A stretch of 46,297 nt of DNA from Candidatus Mailhella merdavium (GTDB lineage: Bacteria > Desulfobacterota > Desulfovibrionia > Desulfovibrionales > Desulfovibrionaceae), in contig DWXS01000079.1 of NCBI GenBank assembly GCA_019119045.1, positions 1 to 46,297 on the forward strand. The letters are read 5' to 3'. Under the pieces are notes generated by a model. That model did not search any database. It saw nothing but the letters and a program-made list of their open reading frames with translations, and had not been told where the DNA came from. Below are positions 1 to 8,483 of this stretch, piece after piece; positions within the stretch are counted from its first letter, which is position 1, and every line of letters begins with the position of its first letter. Both the position numbers and the translations under genes were made by a program.

Positions 1-211
1 GACACATGAATATAGCAGACAGAGATTAAATTTATTTTTCAATTATAGGTTTTAGTTTAAAGAGGTTATCGCCATCCTTCAAAACGAAATCTGACTACCC
101 CTATTTGCTTCAGGTATACGAAACGACATCAAAAGGCCTCATCCGATAAACGGATATACATTTAATCCGCTGAAAATATTGGTACTCTAAGACCAGATTT
201 GAAAGTCATAT
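1..211. other. AT-rich left edge, no gene seen
   Basis: This stretch is AT-rich like the gene that follows. I see no convincing reading frame, RNA or terminator in it. It may hold the 3' flank of the neighbouring minus-strand gene, or part of a genomic island that continues to the left. Confidence 0.4.
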
Positions 212-991
212 TTAATGGTATTCAAGATTTTTTAGTTTACTATTGAGTAAATGGCCTTTAAAGGAGGGACGATGCAAAGATGGTGGGGCAAAGAGATCTT
301 CTTCTCGTAAGTTGGGAAATTCCCAACTATGTGAAGATAAATCATTTTCAAGAGCTTCAAATAGCTTAAAGTCTTTTTGTAGCATGTCCCAAGAAAACGG
401 AAATCCGTGAAGAAAGGGTAAAGGGAATTGTTTATTCATGGCTTTTCCCAGCTGAATTATACCACACCATTGAATTTTTCCTAATATGGCTAATGTACTG
501 GGAGGAATGTATACGCCATATGTATTTATATATTTATCAATTGAATCAGATATTATGTTAGATTGATTATGTATAAATTCAAATACTTTACAATTTCTTG
601 TATGCATATTTTGCATAAGATTTACATTTGATGATACATAGTTATAATATTTTTCTGTATATATATATTCTCCAGAATATTCATTAATAGATATTTCTAC
701 AAGTTCAGACCAAATATCATTTATAAAACATAAAATATTACTTGCCCTGATAAATGCAATTCTACGAACAGCTCTTGTTTCATCTAATCGTTTTTTGCTT
801 GTAAGAAAATCGATAAAACATACAGTGATAACTGTTGAAATTAGAGAAATAAAAATTTGGAATGGAATTTCTTTGATTTTTTGTATGTCTGTAGCCAAAT
901 AATAAATTAAAAATATAAGAATTATACCTATTAAGAAAAAATAGGCATACATAGGCATCGTTAAAAAACGGGACAATTTTCTGCAAGGCAT
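212..991 (-). CDS. hypothetical membrane protein, AT-rich, next to tRNA-Ala
   Basis: I do not recognise this protein (259 residues from the chosen ATG at 991; a TTG at 1003 would add four residues). Two hydrophobic segments near the N-terminus (about residues 15-35 and 44-64) are followed by a soluble, probably cytoplasmic, domain of about 190 residues rich in Asn, Ile, Phe and Tyr. This fits a small membrane-anchored protein. Its base composition and codon use (many A/T-ending codons) are unlike the GC-rich genes to the right, which suggests acquired DNA. It starts directly beyond the terminator of the tRNA-Ala gene, a common place for island insertion. The ribosome binding site is weak (GGGA about six bases before the ATG), so the start is uncertain. 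No catalytic motif is visible. Confidence 0.55.
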   Translation of the reverse strand: MPCRKLSRFLTMPMYAYFFLIGIILIFLIYYLATDIQKIKEIPFQIFISLISTVITVCFIDFLTSKKRLDETRAVRRIAFIRASNILCFINDIWSELVEISINEYSGEYIYTEKYYNYVSSNVNLMQNMHTRNCKVFEFIHNQSNIISDSIDKYINTYGVYIPPSTLAILGKIQWCGIIQLGKAMNKQFPLPFLHGFPFSWDMLQKDFKLFEALENDLSSHSWEFPNLREEDLFAPPSLHRPSFKGHLLNSKLKNLEYH

Positions 992-1004
992 TAAAAATCC
1001 CAAT

Positions 1005-1040
1005 AAAAAAAGACAACTATAACTAACTGTTATAGTTGTC
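1005..1040 (-). terminator. intrinsic terminator of tRNA-Ala
   Basis: Read on the minus strand, a perfect 12-bp stem (1029-1040 with 1012-1023, five-base loop) is followed by seven T residues (1005-1011). It begins eight bases past the CCA end of the tRNA and must end its transcript. It also insulates the AT-rich gene starting at 991. Confidence 0.8.
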
Positions 1041-1047
1041 TAAAATA

Positions 1048-1123
<76 letters not shown>

Positions 1124-1136
1124 ACGGCGAAGAAAA

Positions 1137-1165
1137 CATTTGCCCGAAAAGGATGCTGAGGTCAA
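1137..1165 (-). promoter_or_regulatory. candidate sigma-70 promoter for tRNA-Ala
   Basis: On the minus strand, TTGACC (1165-1160) is followed after 17 bases by CAAATG (1142-1137). The -35 matches five of six consensus bases, while the -10 is poor. The spacing and position just upstream of the tRNA fit, but this is a weak call. Confidence 0.35.
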
Positions 1166-1278
1166 GCAAAAAAATGCAGGAAAAGGAAATTTTTTTAAAA
1201 TTTATGTCTAGCATATTGTAATTATATATATTTATAGATAGCTGCGTATGCCGGGAACGGAGGGACGATAAGGGAAAG

Positions 1279-1308
1279 CCTGCGTACGGCGAACTTGTCG
1301 CACGCAGG
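1279..1308 (+). other. bulged hairpin upstream of the radical SAM gene
   Basis: CCTGCGT (1279-1285) pairs with ACGCAGG (1302-1308), and inside it GCGA pairs with TCGC around a five-base loop, with a three-base bulge on the 5' side. There is no T-tract, so it is not an intrinsic terminator. It would lie in the leader of the gene starting at 1382. Function unknown. Confidence 0.3.
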
Positions 1309-1381
1309 GGCATGGTTTAGGGTGAGGATTCCGAACGGGTCGGCTTGGAGTCGGCTCGAGGTTAGGTCAGCGAGGAAAATC

Positions 1382-3454
1382 ATGCCGCACAAGACAGTCG
1401 AGCATAGTTACAGAGATAAGGATTCCGGCGGCAGGGACGGGGTTCCTGCCGGAACGAGACGGAAGAGCGGGAGTGATGCCCGCGATACGGGGGGCCGTCG
1501 CGGAGAATATGTTCCCCGGCGGCAGGGGCGGCACGGAAATCGATTCTCTGCCGGAGAATTTCAGGACAGCGGGCTTTTTCTGCCCATGAGCCGCCGCGAC
1601 ATGGAGCGGCGCGGCTGGGACGAACTGGACGTGCTGCTGGTATCCGGCGATGCCTATGTGGATCACCCGTCTTTTGGGGTGGCTCTTCTCGGCCGCTGGC
1701 TGGAGTCTCACGGATATCGGGTGGGCATTGTGGCGCAACCCCGCTGGGATACTATTGAGGATATTGCGCGCATGGGGCGTCCGCGTCTGTTTGCCGGAGT
1801 GACGGCAGGCGCGGTGGATTCCATGCTGGCCCACTATACGGCCTTCCGTAAAAAGCGACATGACGATGCCTATACTCCGGGAGGAAAGGCCGGCGCTCGT
1901 CCGAATCGGGCGGTAAGCGTCTATGCTTCACTTGTCCGCAGGGCATTTCCGGGCCTGCCGGTGGTTGCCGGAGGAATTGAAGCCTCACTGCGCCGGGTCA
2001 GTCATTACGATTTCTGGACGGACAGTCTGCGCAGGTCGCTTCTGCCGGACGCCAGGCTGGATTTAATTGTCTATGGTATGGGAGAATCTGCCATACTGGA
2101 GATTGCCCGTCGCCTGGAGGCAGCCTGCACTGCAAATTTTGTGGAGTCTGCCGACATTCTGCCGCGGGAGGAACTCAAGGCTGCTCTGGCCGGGATTCGG
2201 GGAACGGCGCGTCTGATCGATATGGCGGAGCTGGACGCTCTGGAAGGCGTGAGCATGGAAGGCGGCGCGCATGTGGAGGAGATTGTCCGCCTGCCTTCTC
2301 ATGAGGAAATTCTGGCCCGGCCTGTGCTGCTGATTCAGGCAACGCTGCTGCTGGAGCGGCAGGTACATCAGATGCGCGCCCGTGCCGTGCAGGCTCTGGG
2401 CGGCGAAGGAAGCTCCGGACGTGCCCGCGGCGTGCTGCTGGAAATTCCCGCCGCGCCGCTGTCCACGGAAGAGCTGGATGCTCTGTACGCTCTGCCTTTT
2501 ACCCGTCGGCCGCATCCTTCCTACAGGGAGAAAATTCCGGCCGTGGAGATGATGCTGACCAGCATGACCTGTCACAGAGGTTGTGGCGGGGGATGTTCCT
2601 TCTGTTCTCTGGCGTTGCATCAGGGCCGCCGCATTGCGTCGCGCAGCAGGGAATCTCTGCTGGAAGAAGCCCGGGCCATGGCTTCCCGCCGTGATTTTTC
2701 CGGTTCGATCAGCGATGTGGGCGGGCCTTCCGCCAATATGTGGCGCGCGTCCTGTTCTCTGGAGCCCTCGCGCTGCCGCAGGCCGAGCTGCATGGTGCCG
2801 TCCATATGTCCCGGCTTTATCGTGGATCAGCGGGAACATATAAGTCTGCTGCATGAAATCAGGGAAATTCCCGGAGTGCGTCATGTGCGCGTGGCCAGCG
2901 GGGTGCGTTTTGATCTGGCCCTGAAACAGGCGGAAGCCCTGGAAGCCTATGCGGGCGAATTTACCGGAGGTCAGCTCAAGGTTGCTCCGGAGCATTGCGC
3001 CCCGGATGTGCTGCGCCTCATGCGCAAGCCGGGCATGGAAGAATTTGAGCGTTTTCTTGACGCGTTCCGGAAATATTCGCGCGAACACGGCAAGGAGCAG
3101 TATGTTATTCCGTATCTGATGAGCGCCTTCCCCGGCTGTACCGACGCGCACATGCGCCAGCTTGCGGACTGGCTGGCGGAGCGGCACTGGAGTCCCCGTC
3201 AGGTGCAGTGTTTCATTCCCACGCCGGGTACGGTGGCTACGGCCATGTTCTATGCGGAGGCTGACATGGAGGGGCGGCCGTTGTATGTTGCAAAAAGCGA
3301 TGCCGAACGTCTGCGTCAGCATGGAATTCTGCTGGGGACGACCCGGAATGCCGGTGCGGAATTTGACGGGAAGCGGAAAGACAGGGAGCGGCCCGCGCAG
3401 GGATGGGGCGAACGGAGCCGGAGGGAGCAGCCGGGAAGGAAGGGGACGCGATGA
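1382..3454 (+). CDS. ygiQ: YgiQ family (UPF0313) radical SAM protein
   Basis: A cytoplasmic radical SAM enzyme of the YgiQ/UPF0313 family, 690 residues. The FLPMSRRDME and GDAYVDHPSFG blocks near the N-terminus are characteristic of the family. C401, C405 and C408 form the CxxxCxxC motif that holds the 4Fe-4S cluster and S-adenosylmethionine. The C-terminal half has the GQLKVAPEH and QCFIPTPGT blocks of the TIM-barrel region. The physiological substrate of YgiQ is not established to my knowledge. I chose the ATG at 1382, preceded by a GAGGAAAA site, because the reading frame upstream (from 1295) lacks family similarity. The first 50 or so residues are arginine- and glycine-rich and poorly conserved. 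The stop overlaps the next gene's start, so the two are probably translated together. Confidence 0.93.
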   Translation: MPHKTVEHSYRDKDSGGRDGVPAGTRRKSGSDARDTGGRRGEYVPRRQGRHGNRFSAGEFQDSGLFLPMSRRDMERRGWDELDVLLVSGDAYVDHPSFGVALLGRWLESHGYRVGIVAQPRWDTIEDIARMGRPRLFAGVTAGAVDSMLAHYTAFRKKRHDDAYTPGGKAGARPNRAVSVYASLVRRAFPGLPVVAGGIEASLRRVSHYDFWTDSLRRSLLPDARLDLIVYGMGESAILEIARRLEAACTANFVESADILPREELKAALAGIRGTARLIDMAELDALEGVSMEGGAHVEEIVRLPSHEEILARPVLLIQATLLLERQVHQMRARAVQALGGEGSSGRARGVLLEIPAAPLSTEELDALYALPFTRRPHPSYREKIPAVEMMLTSMTCHRGCGGGCSFCSLALHQGRRIASRSRESLLEEARAMASRRDFSGSISDVGGPSANMWRASCSLEPSRCRRPSCMVPSICPGFIVDQREHISLLHEIREIPGVRHVRVASGVRFDLALKQAEALEAYAGEFTGGQLKVAPEHCAPDVLRLMRKPGMEEFERFLDAFRKYSREHGKEQYVIPYLMSAFPGCTDAHMRQLADWLAERHWSPRQVQCFIPTPGTVATAMFYAEADMEGRPLYVAKSDAERLRQHGILLGTTRNAGAEFDGKRKDRERPAQGWGERSRREQPGRKGTR

Positions 3455-4110
3455 ATACGCCTGAATGTATGCGTTCCGCTGTATTGATGCTGACTCTGGC
3501 AGGCCTTTTTCCTCTTGGCGGATGCGCGTGGTTGAACAGCGTCGTATCCGATTCGGAACCATCGCCCGCTGCACCCGGGGAGAGCGTTGCCGCCCGGACT
3601 TCTCTTCTGCCCTTGCTTTCTCCGGAAGGAGAACGAAGGCTGATGGAAGCCAAATCGCTGTGGGTGGAGGACGACTGTCAGAACCCGGAATATGCCGCGC
3701 TGCTGCTCGATACGGTGCTGGATGAGGCGCCGCATCATGTGGATGCGCTGATCTGGCGGGGCAAGGCTCTGACGGCACAGGGCTATCTTGAAGATGCTTT
3801 TGATGATTTGACGGAAGCCGTACAGCTTCTGTCCGGCATGGACAGTTCCCGGAGCGGAGAGCTGCGGGCCCGGGCCTATGCGGGCAGAGCCTACGCTGCG
3901 TTGCGTATGGCGCAGACACAGGGAGCGGAGCGCGATCTGGCGTCCGCTCTGGAGGCGGATCCGGCGGAGCCGAGTCAGTATCTCTATCGGAGCGCGCTGG
4001 CCTTCCTGCGAGGTAACGATGCCGAAGGCTGTGCAGAACTTGCCCGGGCCTGCGAATACGGAATGTGCGGCGCACAGGAGCGGGCAAAGGCTGAAGGATT
4101 GTGCCGCTGA
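3451..4110 (+). CDS. TPR-like lipoprotein
   Basis: A predicted lipoprotein of 219 residues. A hydrophobic signal segment ends in the lipobox LGGC (cysteine near residue 25), so it should be lipidated and membrane-anchored. The rest is alpha-helical and alanine-rich with tetratricopeptide-like repeats (for example DAFDDLTEAVQL, ERDLASALEADP), which usually mediate protein contacts. The start is the ATG at 3451, which overlaps the stop of the YgiQ gene as ATGA with an AAGGAAGGGG site upstream; a longer frame exists but would bury the signal peptide. The tight coupling to YgiQ may be no more than co-expression. A specific function cannot be given. Confidence 0.8.
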   Translation: MNTPECMRSAVLMLTLAGLFPLGGCAWLNSVVSDSEPSPAAPGESVAARTSLLPLLSPEGERRLMEAKSLWVEDDCQNPEYAALLLDTVLDEAPHHVDALIWRGKALTAQGYLEDAFDDLTEAVQLLSGMDSSRSGELRARAYAGRAYAALRMAQTQGAERDLASALEADPAEPSQYLYRSALAFLRGNDAEGCAELARACEYGMCGAQERAKAEGLCR

Positions 4111-4269
4111 ATTTCGGAAACTGAAGAGGATGCGCGACCGGGCAAGGTGTTCAAGCCTGCATGAACGTTGCACAGACTTGCCGTGCAGGGGGGAGGCTGT
4201 TCCCGGAAATTGGGGAGTTGCCGAATAAGGTGGCCGTTTTCATCGTTGTTGCTGAACGGATTAAGCGGA

Positions 4270-4302
4270 GCCGCCGGAGGGCATGACGCTTCCTCCGGCG
4301 GC
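4270..4302. terminator. hairpin between convergent genes
   Basis: An 11-bp GC-rich perfect stem (4270-4280 with 4292-4302) lies between the ends of the plus-strand lipoprotein gene and the minus-strand PEBP gene. It lacks a clear T-tract on either side, so it could slow or end transcription from both directions or merely be a structural element. Confidence 0.35.
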
Positions 4303-4338
4303 AGACGCTTCTGATCCCCCGTCTGTACGGGGCCGTCA

Positions 4339-4899
4339 TCAACGGCCGTAGTGCGTAGTGAGAACGGCCTTGCCCAGCGTATGCCCGGCGAGGGTAAAGC
4401 CTACCATGGCAGGCATGGTTCCGGCGTCAAGCCCCAGTTTGGGGACATCCAGCGCATACAGCGTGAAGATGTAGCGATGGGGCTTGTCTCCCTCCGGCGG
4501 GCAGGCTCCGCCGAATCCGGGCGCGCCGAAGTCCGTCAGAGATTGAATGGCTCCGGCAGGCAGGGCGCCCGTTTCGGCCGCGTCCAGGGGCAGGGCGCGG
4601 ACATCGGCGGGAATATCGAAAACGACCCAGTGCCACCAGCCGCTTCCCGTGGGGGCGTCGGGATCGTAAAGGGTCAGCGCAAAGCTCTGGGTGCCGGCGG
4701 GAGGATTATCCCAGGTCAGAGCAGGGGACTGGTTGCCTCCGCTGCATCCGAAACCGGCGTAGACCTGCGCCTCCCGCAGTGTTGCGCCCTCTGCGTAATC
4801 GGGGCTGGAAAGCGTGAAGCCGTCCGCAGCCCGGGCGGATGTTGCAGCGCACAGAACAGCGCAGACCAGAAAGATTTTCGACAGAAAACGTAAGGTCAT
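4339..4899 (-). CDS. exported YbhB/YbcL-type PEBP (Raf kinase inhibitor-like) protein
   Basis: A phosphatidylethanolamine-binding protein family member of 186 residues. A signal peptide of about 24 residues ends in the Ala-rich sequence SARAA, so it should be periplasmic. The family's ligand-pocket motif is plain: DPDAPTG, then WWHWVVFDIP, and GGACPPEG nearer the C-terminus. Bacterial members such as E. coli YbhB and YbcL bind small anionic ligands, and no firm enzymatic role is known. An AAAGGAGC site sits before the ATG at 4899. It lies 105 bases downstream of the AraC-type gene on the same strand and may be co-transcribed with it. Confidence 0.9.
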   Translation of the reverse strand: MTLRFLSKIFLVCAVLCAATSARAADGFTLSSPDYAEGATLREAQVYAGFGCSGGNQSPALTWDNPPAGTQSFALTLYDPDAPTGSGWWHWVVFDIPADVRALPLDAAETGALPAGAIQSLTDFGAPGFGGACPPEGDKPHRYIFTLYALDVPKLGLDAGTMPAMVGFTLAGHTLGKAVLTTHYGR

Positions 4900-5004
4900 G
4901 TGTTTGCTCCTTTCAGGGTAACGGAGCAGGAGAAGTCTGCCCCGGATCTATATCCCGGAGCTGACGATAACGTGAAACAGCAGGGGCGTCGCGCTTCTGT
5001 CGGC

Positions 5005-5898
5005 CTAAAACGCGCCCGTTCCGGCCCTCATGCCGCGGGAGCGGATAACGTCGCCGGGGCTTATGCCGAAGTGTTCCCGGAAGCGCGCCGCAAAACGGGA
5101 GGGAGATTGATAGCCGCAGGCTACGGAAATCTGCGCTACGTTGAAGCCGCTTTGCTGTAATAGCCCAAGCCCGGCATGGAGTCTGGCCAGCCGAATGGTT
5201 GCGCCGAGGCTTGTTCCGCTTTCTTCCATTCTTCTGCGCAGACTGCGTTCGCTCATGTGCATTCGTGCGGCGATATCCGCAGCCGTCCATGCCTTGCCGG
5301 GTTCTTCCTCCACCAGAGCGCGCACGTTGGCCGCCGTATCCCTGCCGTTGCGAAAAAGCGGCAGACCTGCGCCGCGCAGCGCGTAGAGAATCTGTTCCAT
5401 CTGCATGCGGGCCAGCGCGGCATCATCATGGAGCAGCGTCAGATCAAGAAAGGTATTTAACAGCGTCAGCAGCAGAGGGACGCTTCCGGGACGGGGAGAA
5501 GAAGGAGGCAGCAGTGTCGCGCTCCTGGCAAGGATATCGTCGGAGAAGCTGAGTGCCAGAGCAAGATACATTCCTTGTTCATCAGGAATGTTGGTAAGGG
5601 TGCAGGCCTGCCCGGCGGGAAAATACAGAAAACAGCCCGTACCGGCGCGATAGGCGTCCACTTCCTTGATCCCCCGCAGAACGAGTACCAGCGTGTCTTC
5701 TCCGAGCGTAACGTTGCGCAGGCCGCAGGCACTGATCTGACGCACCAGCCAGCCCCCGGCGGAATGCAGGCGCGACAGATCTCCGGCGGAAAGCTGTCCG
5801 AGTCTCCCTGCCAGGCTGTTTATTGCGGGATAGGTTGCAGGATCGGCGTCTATGTGCAGCATGGCAAGCAGTATAGTCCCGTTGTCTCGTTCTGTCAT
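5005..5898 (-). CDS. AraC family transcriptional regulator
   Basis: A one-component regulator of 297 residues. The C-terminal 100 residues hold the two helix-turn-helix units of AraC proteins (IAARMHMSERSLRRRM and VAQISVACGYQSPSRFAARF). The N-terminal part is a cupin-like sensing domain similar in layout to AraC_N proteins. I placed the start at the ATG at 5898. A strong AGGAGG site lies too far upstream for it (about 19 bases) but fits a four-codon frame whose stop overlaps this start (see findings); an in-frame extension to 6036 looks non-coding. It faces the liv genes, from which it is separated by about 250 bases, and precedes the PEBP gene. Its ligand is unknown. Confidence 0.88.
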   Translation of the reverse strand: MTERDNGTILLAMLHIDADPATYPAINSLAGRLGQLSAGDLSRLHSAGGWLVRQISACGLRNVTLGEDTLVLVLRGIKEVDAYRAGTGCFLYFPAGQACTLTNIPDEQGMYLALALSFSDDILARSATLLPPSSPRPGSVPLLLTLLNTFLDLTLLHDDAALARMQMEQILYALRGAGLPLFRNGRDTAANVRALVEEEPGKAWTAADIAARMHMSERSLRRRMEESGTSLGATIRLARLHAGLGLLQQSGFNVAQISVACGYQSPSRFAARFREHFGISPGDVIRSRGMRAGTGAF

Positions 5899-6084
5899 GT
5901 CCGGAACATGAGATTTTCCTCCTCTGGCCGAAAGAGGCGCAGGAATGGCCGTTCCTGGCCCGGCGCAAACGGAGATCAGCAAAAAAAGGACGTGAAAATT
6001 ATCTTTTCCGTGGAAAAAGCCTTCTCCCCTTGACAATACTTGTCGGGTTGCGGCACTTAGAAAGTTCCCCCCTTTGCGAATATT

Positions 6085-6101
6085 TCGGGGTGTTTTTTGC
6101 A
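6085..6101 (+). promoter_or_regulatory. candidate sigma-54 promoter of livK
   Basis: GG at 6087-6088 and GC at 6099-6100 are separated by exactly ten bases. The -12 side (TTTTTTGCA) is a full match to consensus, but the -24 side (CGGGGTG) is poor beyond GG. It would start a leader of about 40 bases before the livK ATG. A TTGACA hexamer at 6030-6035 is a competing sigma-70 -35 candidate, though without a good -10. A sigma-54 activator is encoded in the same gene block. Confidence 0.35.
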
Positions 6102-6150
6102 GGAAGCGGTTTACAATTTTGTCATTTTTTTATGTGCGGAGGTTTTTCCC

Positions 6151-7275
6151 ATGTCCAAACGTTGGCTGCAAACCCTGGCCTGCGGGATGGTCGCGCTTTT
6201 TGCCGCGACGCCTGCGTTCGCCGCGGAAACCCTCAAGCTCGGCGTTGCCGGCGCCCACTCCGGCGAACTGGCTTCCTATGGAACGCCCAGCCTGAACGCC
6301 GCCATTCTCGTGGCGGACGAATTCAACGCCAAGGGCGGAGTCCTGGGCAGACAGGTGGAAATTGTGGCACAGGACGACCTGTGCAAGGCCGAAGTTGCCA
6401 CGGCGGCGGCAACAAAGCTGATTTCCGACGGTGTGGCTGCGGTCATGGGGCATATCTGCTCCGGGCCCTGCAAGGCGACGCTGCCTCTGTACACCAACGC
6501 TCACATGATTTCCATGTCGCCTTCCGCAACGACGCCCGCGCTGACCCAGAGCGGGGAAAATCCCACCTTTTTCCGCACCATCGCCAACGATAATGATTCC
6601 GCCATCGTGGGCGCGAAGTTCATCGTTGAGGGGCTGAAGCTGGACAAGGTGGCGATCCTGCACGACAACAGCGAATATGGCCGCGGTTATGCGGAAAAGG
6701 CCAAGGAAGAACTGGAAAAGAGCGGCAAGACGCAGGTTGTGCTGTTTGAAGCCGTGACCCCCGGCGCCACGGATTATTCATCCGCCGTGCGCAAGGTCGG
6801 TCAGTCCAAGGCTCAGGCCCTCATGTGGGGCGGTTATTATCCTGAAGCGGCCAAGATTCTTTCCAATATGTACACGGCCGGTCTGGAAATTCCCATGATT
6901 GGCCCCGACGGTCTGAAGGATATGGGCTTCGTGCAGCTGGCCGGCGAGGACGCCGAAGGCGTGTACGCTTCCGGCCCCACGGATACCAGCGCCAATCCTC
7001 TGAGCATCTACTATGCGAAGAAGCATCAGGAAAAGTTCGGAACCGCTCCCGGAGCCTTCTTCGATAACGGCGTGGCCGCAACCATTGCGCTGCTCAACGC
7101 CATCAACGTGGCCCAGAGTACCGATACCGACAAGATTATGGAAGCTCTGCGTAATACAGAAGTGGATACCCCCATCGGGCGCATCAAGTTCGACGAAAAG
7201 GGCGATGCCATCGGCGTGGGCATGTCGATTTACAAGATCGAGGGCGGTCAGTACAAGGAAGTCTTCAAAAACTAG
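6151..7275 (+). CDS. livK: branched-chain amino-acid ABC transporter, periplasmic binding protein
   Basis: The substrate-binding subunit of a LivK/LIV-BP type (periplasmic binding protein type I) transporter, 374 residues. A signal peptide of about 24 residues ends at AFAAE. The mature part shows typical blocks: GAHSGELASYG at the start of lobe 1, the GHICSGPCKATLP region with a likely disulphide, and PTFFRTIANDN before the hinge. It would deliver leucine, isoleucine, valine or a related amino acid to LivHM. The ATG at 6151 follows a GCGGAGG site; an in-frame upstream start lacks the signal peptide and is rejected. It stands ahead of livHMGF but is separated from them by a terminator, an arrangement that usually gives the binding protein more transcript than the permease. 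Confidence 0.93.
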   Translation: MSKRWLQTLACGMVALFAATPAFAAETLKLGVAGAHSGELASYGTPSLNAAILVADEFNAKGGVLGRQVEIVAQDDLCKAEVATAAATKLISDGVAAVMGHICSGPCKATLPLYTNAHMISMSPSATTPALTQSGENPTFFRTIANDNDSAIVGAKFIVEGLKLDKVAILHDNSEYGRGYAEKAKEELEKSGKTQVVLFEAVTPGATDYSSAVRKVGQSKAQALMWGGYYPEAAKILSNMYTAGLEIPMIGPDGLKDMGFVQLAGEDAEGVYASGPTDTSANPLSIYYAKKHQEKFGTAPGAFFDNGVAATIALLNAINVAQSTDTDKIMEALRNTEVDTPIGRIKFDEKGDAIGVGMSIYKIEGGQYKEVFKN

Positions 7276-7287
7276 CCTCTGTGTATG

Positions 7288-7325
7288 AACCGTCTCCGCC
7301 GCTGCTTCGGGGCGGAGACGGTTTT
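7288..7325 (+). terminator. terminator/attenuator between livK and livH
   Basis: A perfect 13-bp stem (7288-7300 with 7311-7323), ten-base loop, ends in a short T run. Partial readthrough here would set a high ratio of binding protein to permease, as is common in liv operons. The remaining bases to 7562 show no gene. Confidence 0.75.
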
Positions 7326-7562
7326 CGGCTGCGGGCATGGTTTCGGAATATGGCGTGAAGCCGCGTACTCCCGGAGAGATATGTTCTGCGGGAGTGTTGG
7401 CGCATATGCTTCCCCGTTCCGCAACATAATCGCTCCGAATATTCTCTCTTTCCGGGCTTTTGGCTTGCCTCCTGCGGCGAGGGACTGTACTCTGCCGCAA
7501 AAGGCAGGCTCTTTTGCCCTTTCCGGGCGACGGCGCACCATCATTCCTGCAAGGCGGACGGG

Positions 7563-8480
7563 ATGGAATTCGATTTTCAATATTTTCTGGGAATTTTTTT
7601 CAGCGGCCTGACGCGCGGCAGTATTTATGCTCTTATCGCGCTCGGCTACACCATGGTGTACGGCATTATCGGGCTGATCAACTTTGCGCACGGCGAAATT
7701 TACATGCTGGGAGCGTTCACGGCTCTGATTGTGGCCTGCATTCTCGGCGGTATCGGCCTGCCCTGGTGGGGCATCCTGATAGTTGCCGCGCTGGTGGCCA
7801 TGGTCTGGTGTTCGGCCTATGGCTATACCATAGAAAAGGTGGCCTATAAGCCCCTGCGCGGAGCTTCCCGTCTGGCTCCGCTTATTTCCGCCATAGGCAT
7901 GTCCACCTTTCTTCAGAACTATGTGCAGCTTGCGCAGACCTCCAACTCTGTGCCCTTTCCCCGCCTCATTCCCCGGCGTTTCACCTTTCTTCAGGAAATG
8001 GGCAACTTCATGTCCCCCGGGGATTTCATCGTTCTGATGACGAGTTTGCTGATTATGGTGGCTCTGGCTCTGTTCATCCGCTATACCAAAATGGGCAAGG
8101 CCATGCGCGCCACGGCCCAGAACCGCAAAATGGCCATGTTGCTCGGCATAGACGCGGATCGCATCATTTCCCTGACCTTTATCATCGGCTCCGCGCTTGC
8201 CGCGCTGGGGGGGACGCTCATTGCCGCCCGAACGGGCCAGGTGGGATTTGCCATCGGTTTTCTGGCCGGGATGAAGGCCTTTACGGCGGCTGTTCTCGGC
8301 GGAATCGGCTCCATTCCCGGAGCCATGCTGGGCGGCCTTGTGCTTGGTCTGGCGGAGGGCTTCACCGCCGGGTATCTTTCCAGTGACTATGAGGACGTAC
8401 TGGCCTTCGCTCTGCTCGTACTCATCCTCATACTCCGACCTGCCGGGCTGCTCGGCAAGGCCGCGATCCAGAAGGTGTAG
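7563..8480 (+). CDS. livH: branched-chain amino-acid ABC transporter permease LivH
   Basis: Inner-membrane permease of the LIV-type transporter, 305 residues with about eight hydrophobic segments. Close family motifs are visible: ALIALGYTMVYGIIG with INFAHGE near the N-terminus, and the FTAAVLGGIGSIPGA loop, which is the expected contact for the ATPases. It pairs with LivM. The ATG at 7563 follows an AAGGCGGACGGG site. The livM start is only three bases past its stop, so livH, livM, livG and livF are certainly one unit. Confidence 0.95.
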   Translation: MEFDFQYFLGIFFSGLTRGSIYALIALGYTMVYGIIGLINFAHGEIYMLGAFTALIVACILGGIGLPWWGILIVAALVAMVWCSAYGYTIEKVAYKPLRGASRLAPLISAIGMSTFLQNYVQLAQTSNSVPFPRLIPRRFTFLQEMGNFMSPGDFIVLMTSLLIMVALALFIRYTKMGKAMRATAQNRKMAMLLGIDADRIISLTFIIGSALAALGGTLIAARTGQVGFAIGFLAGMKAFTAAVLGGIGSIPGAMLGGLVLGLAEGFTAGYLSSDYEDVLAFALLVLILILRPAGLLGKAAIQKV

Positions 8481-8483
8481 CCC

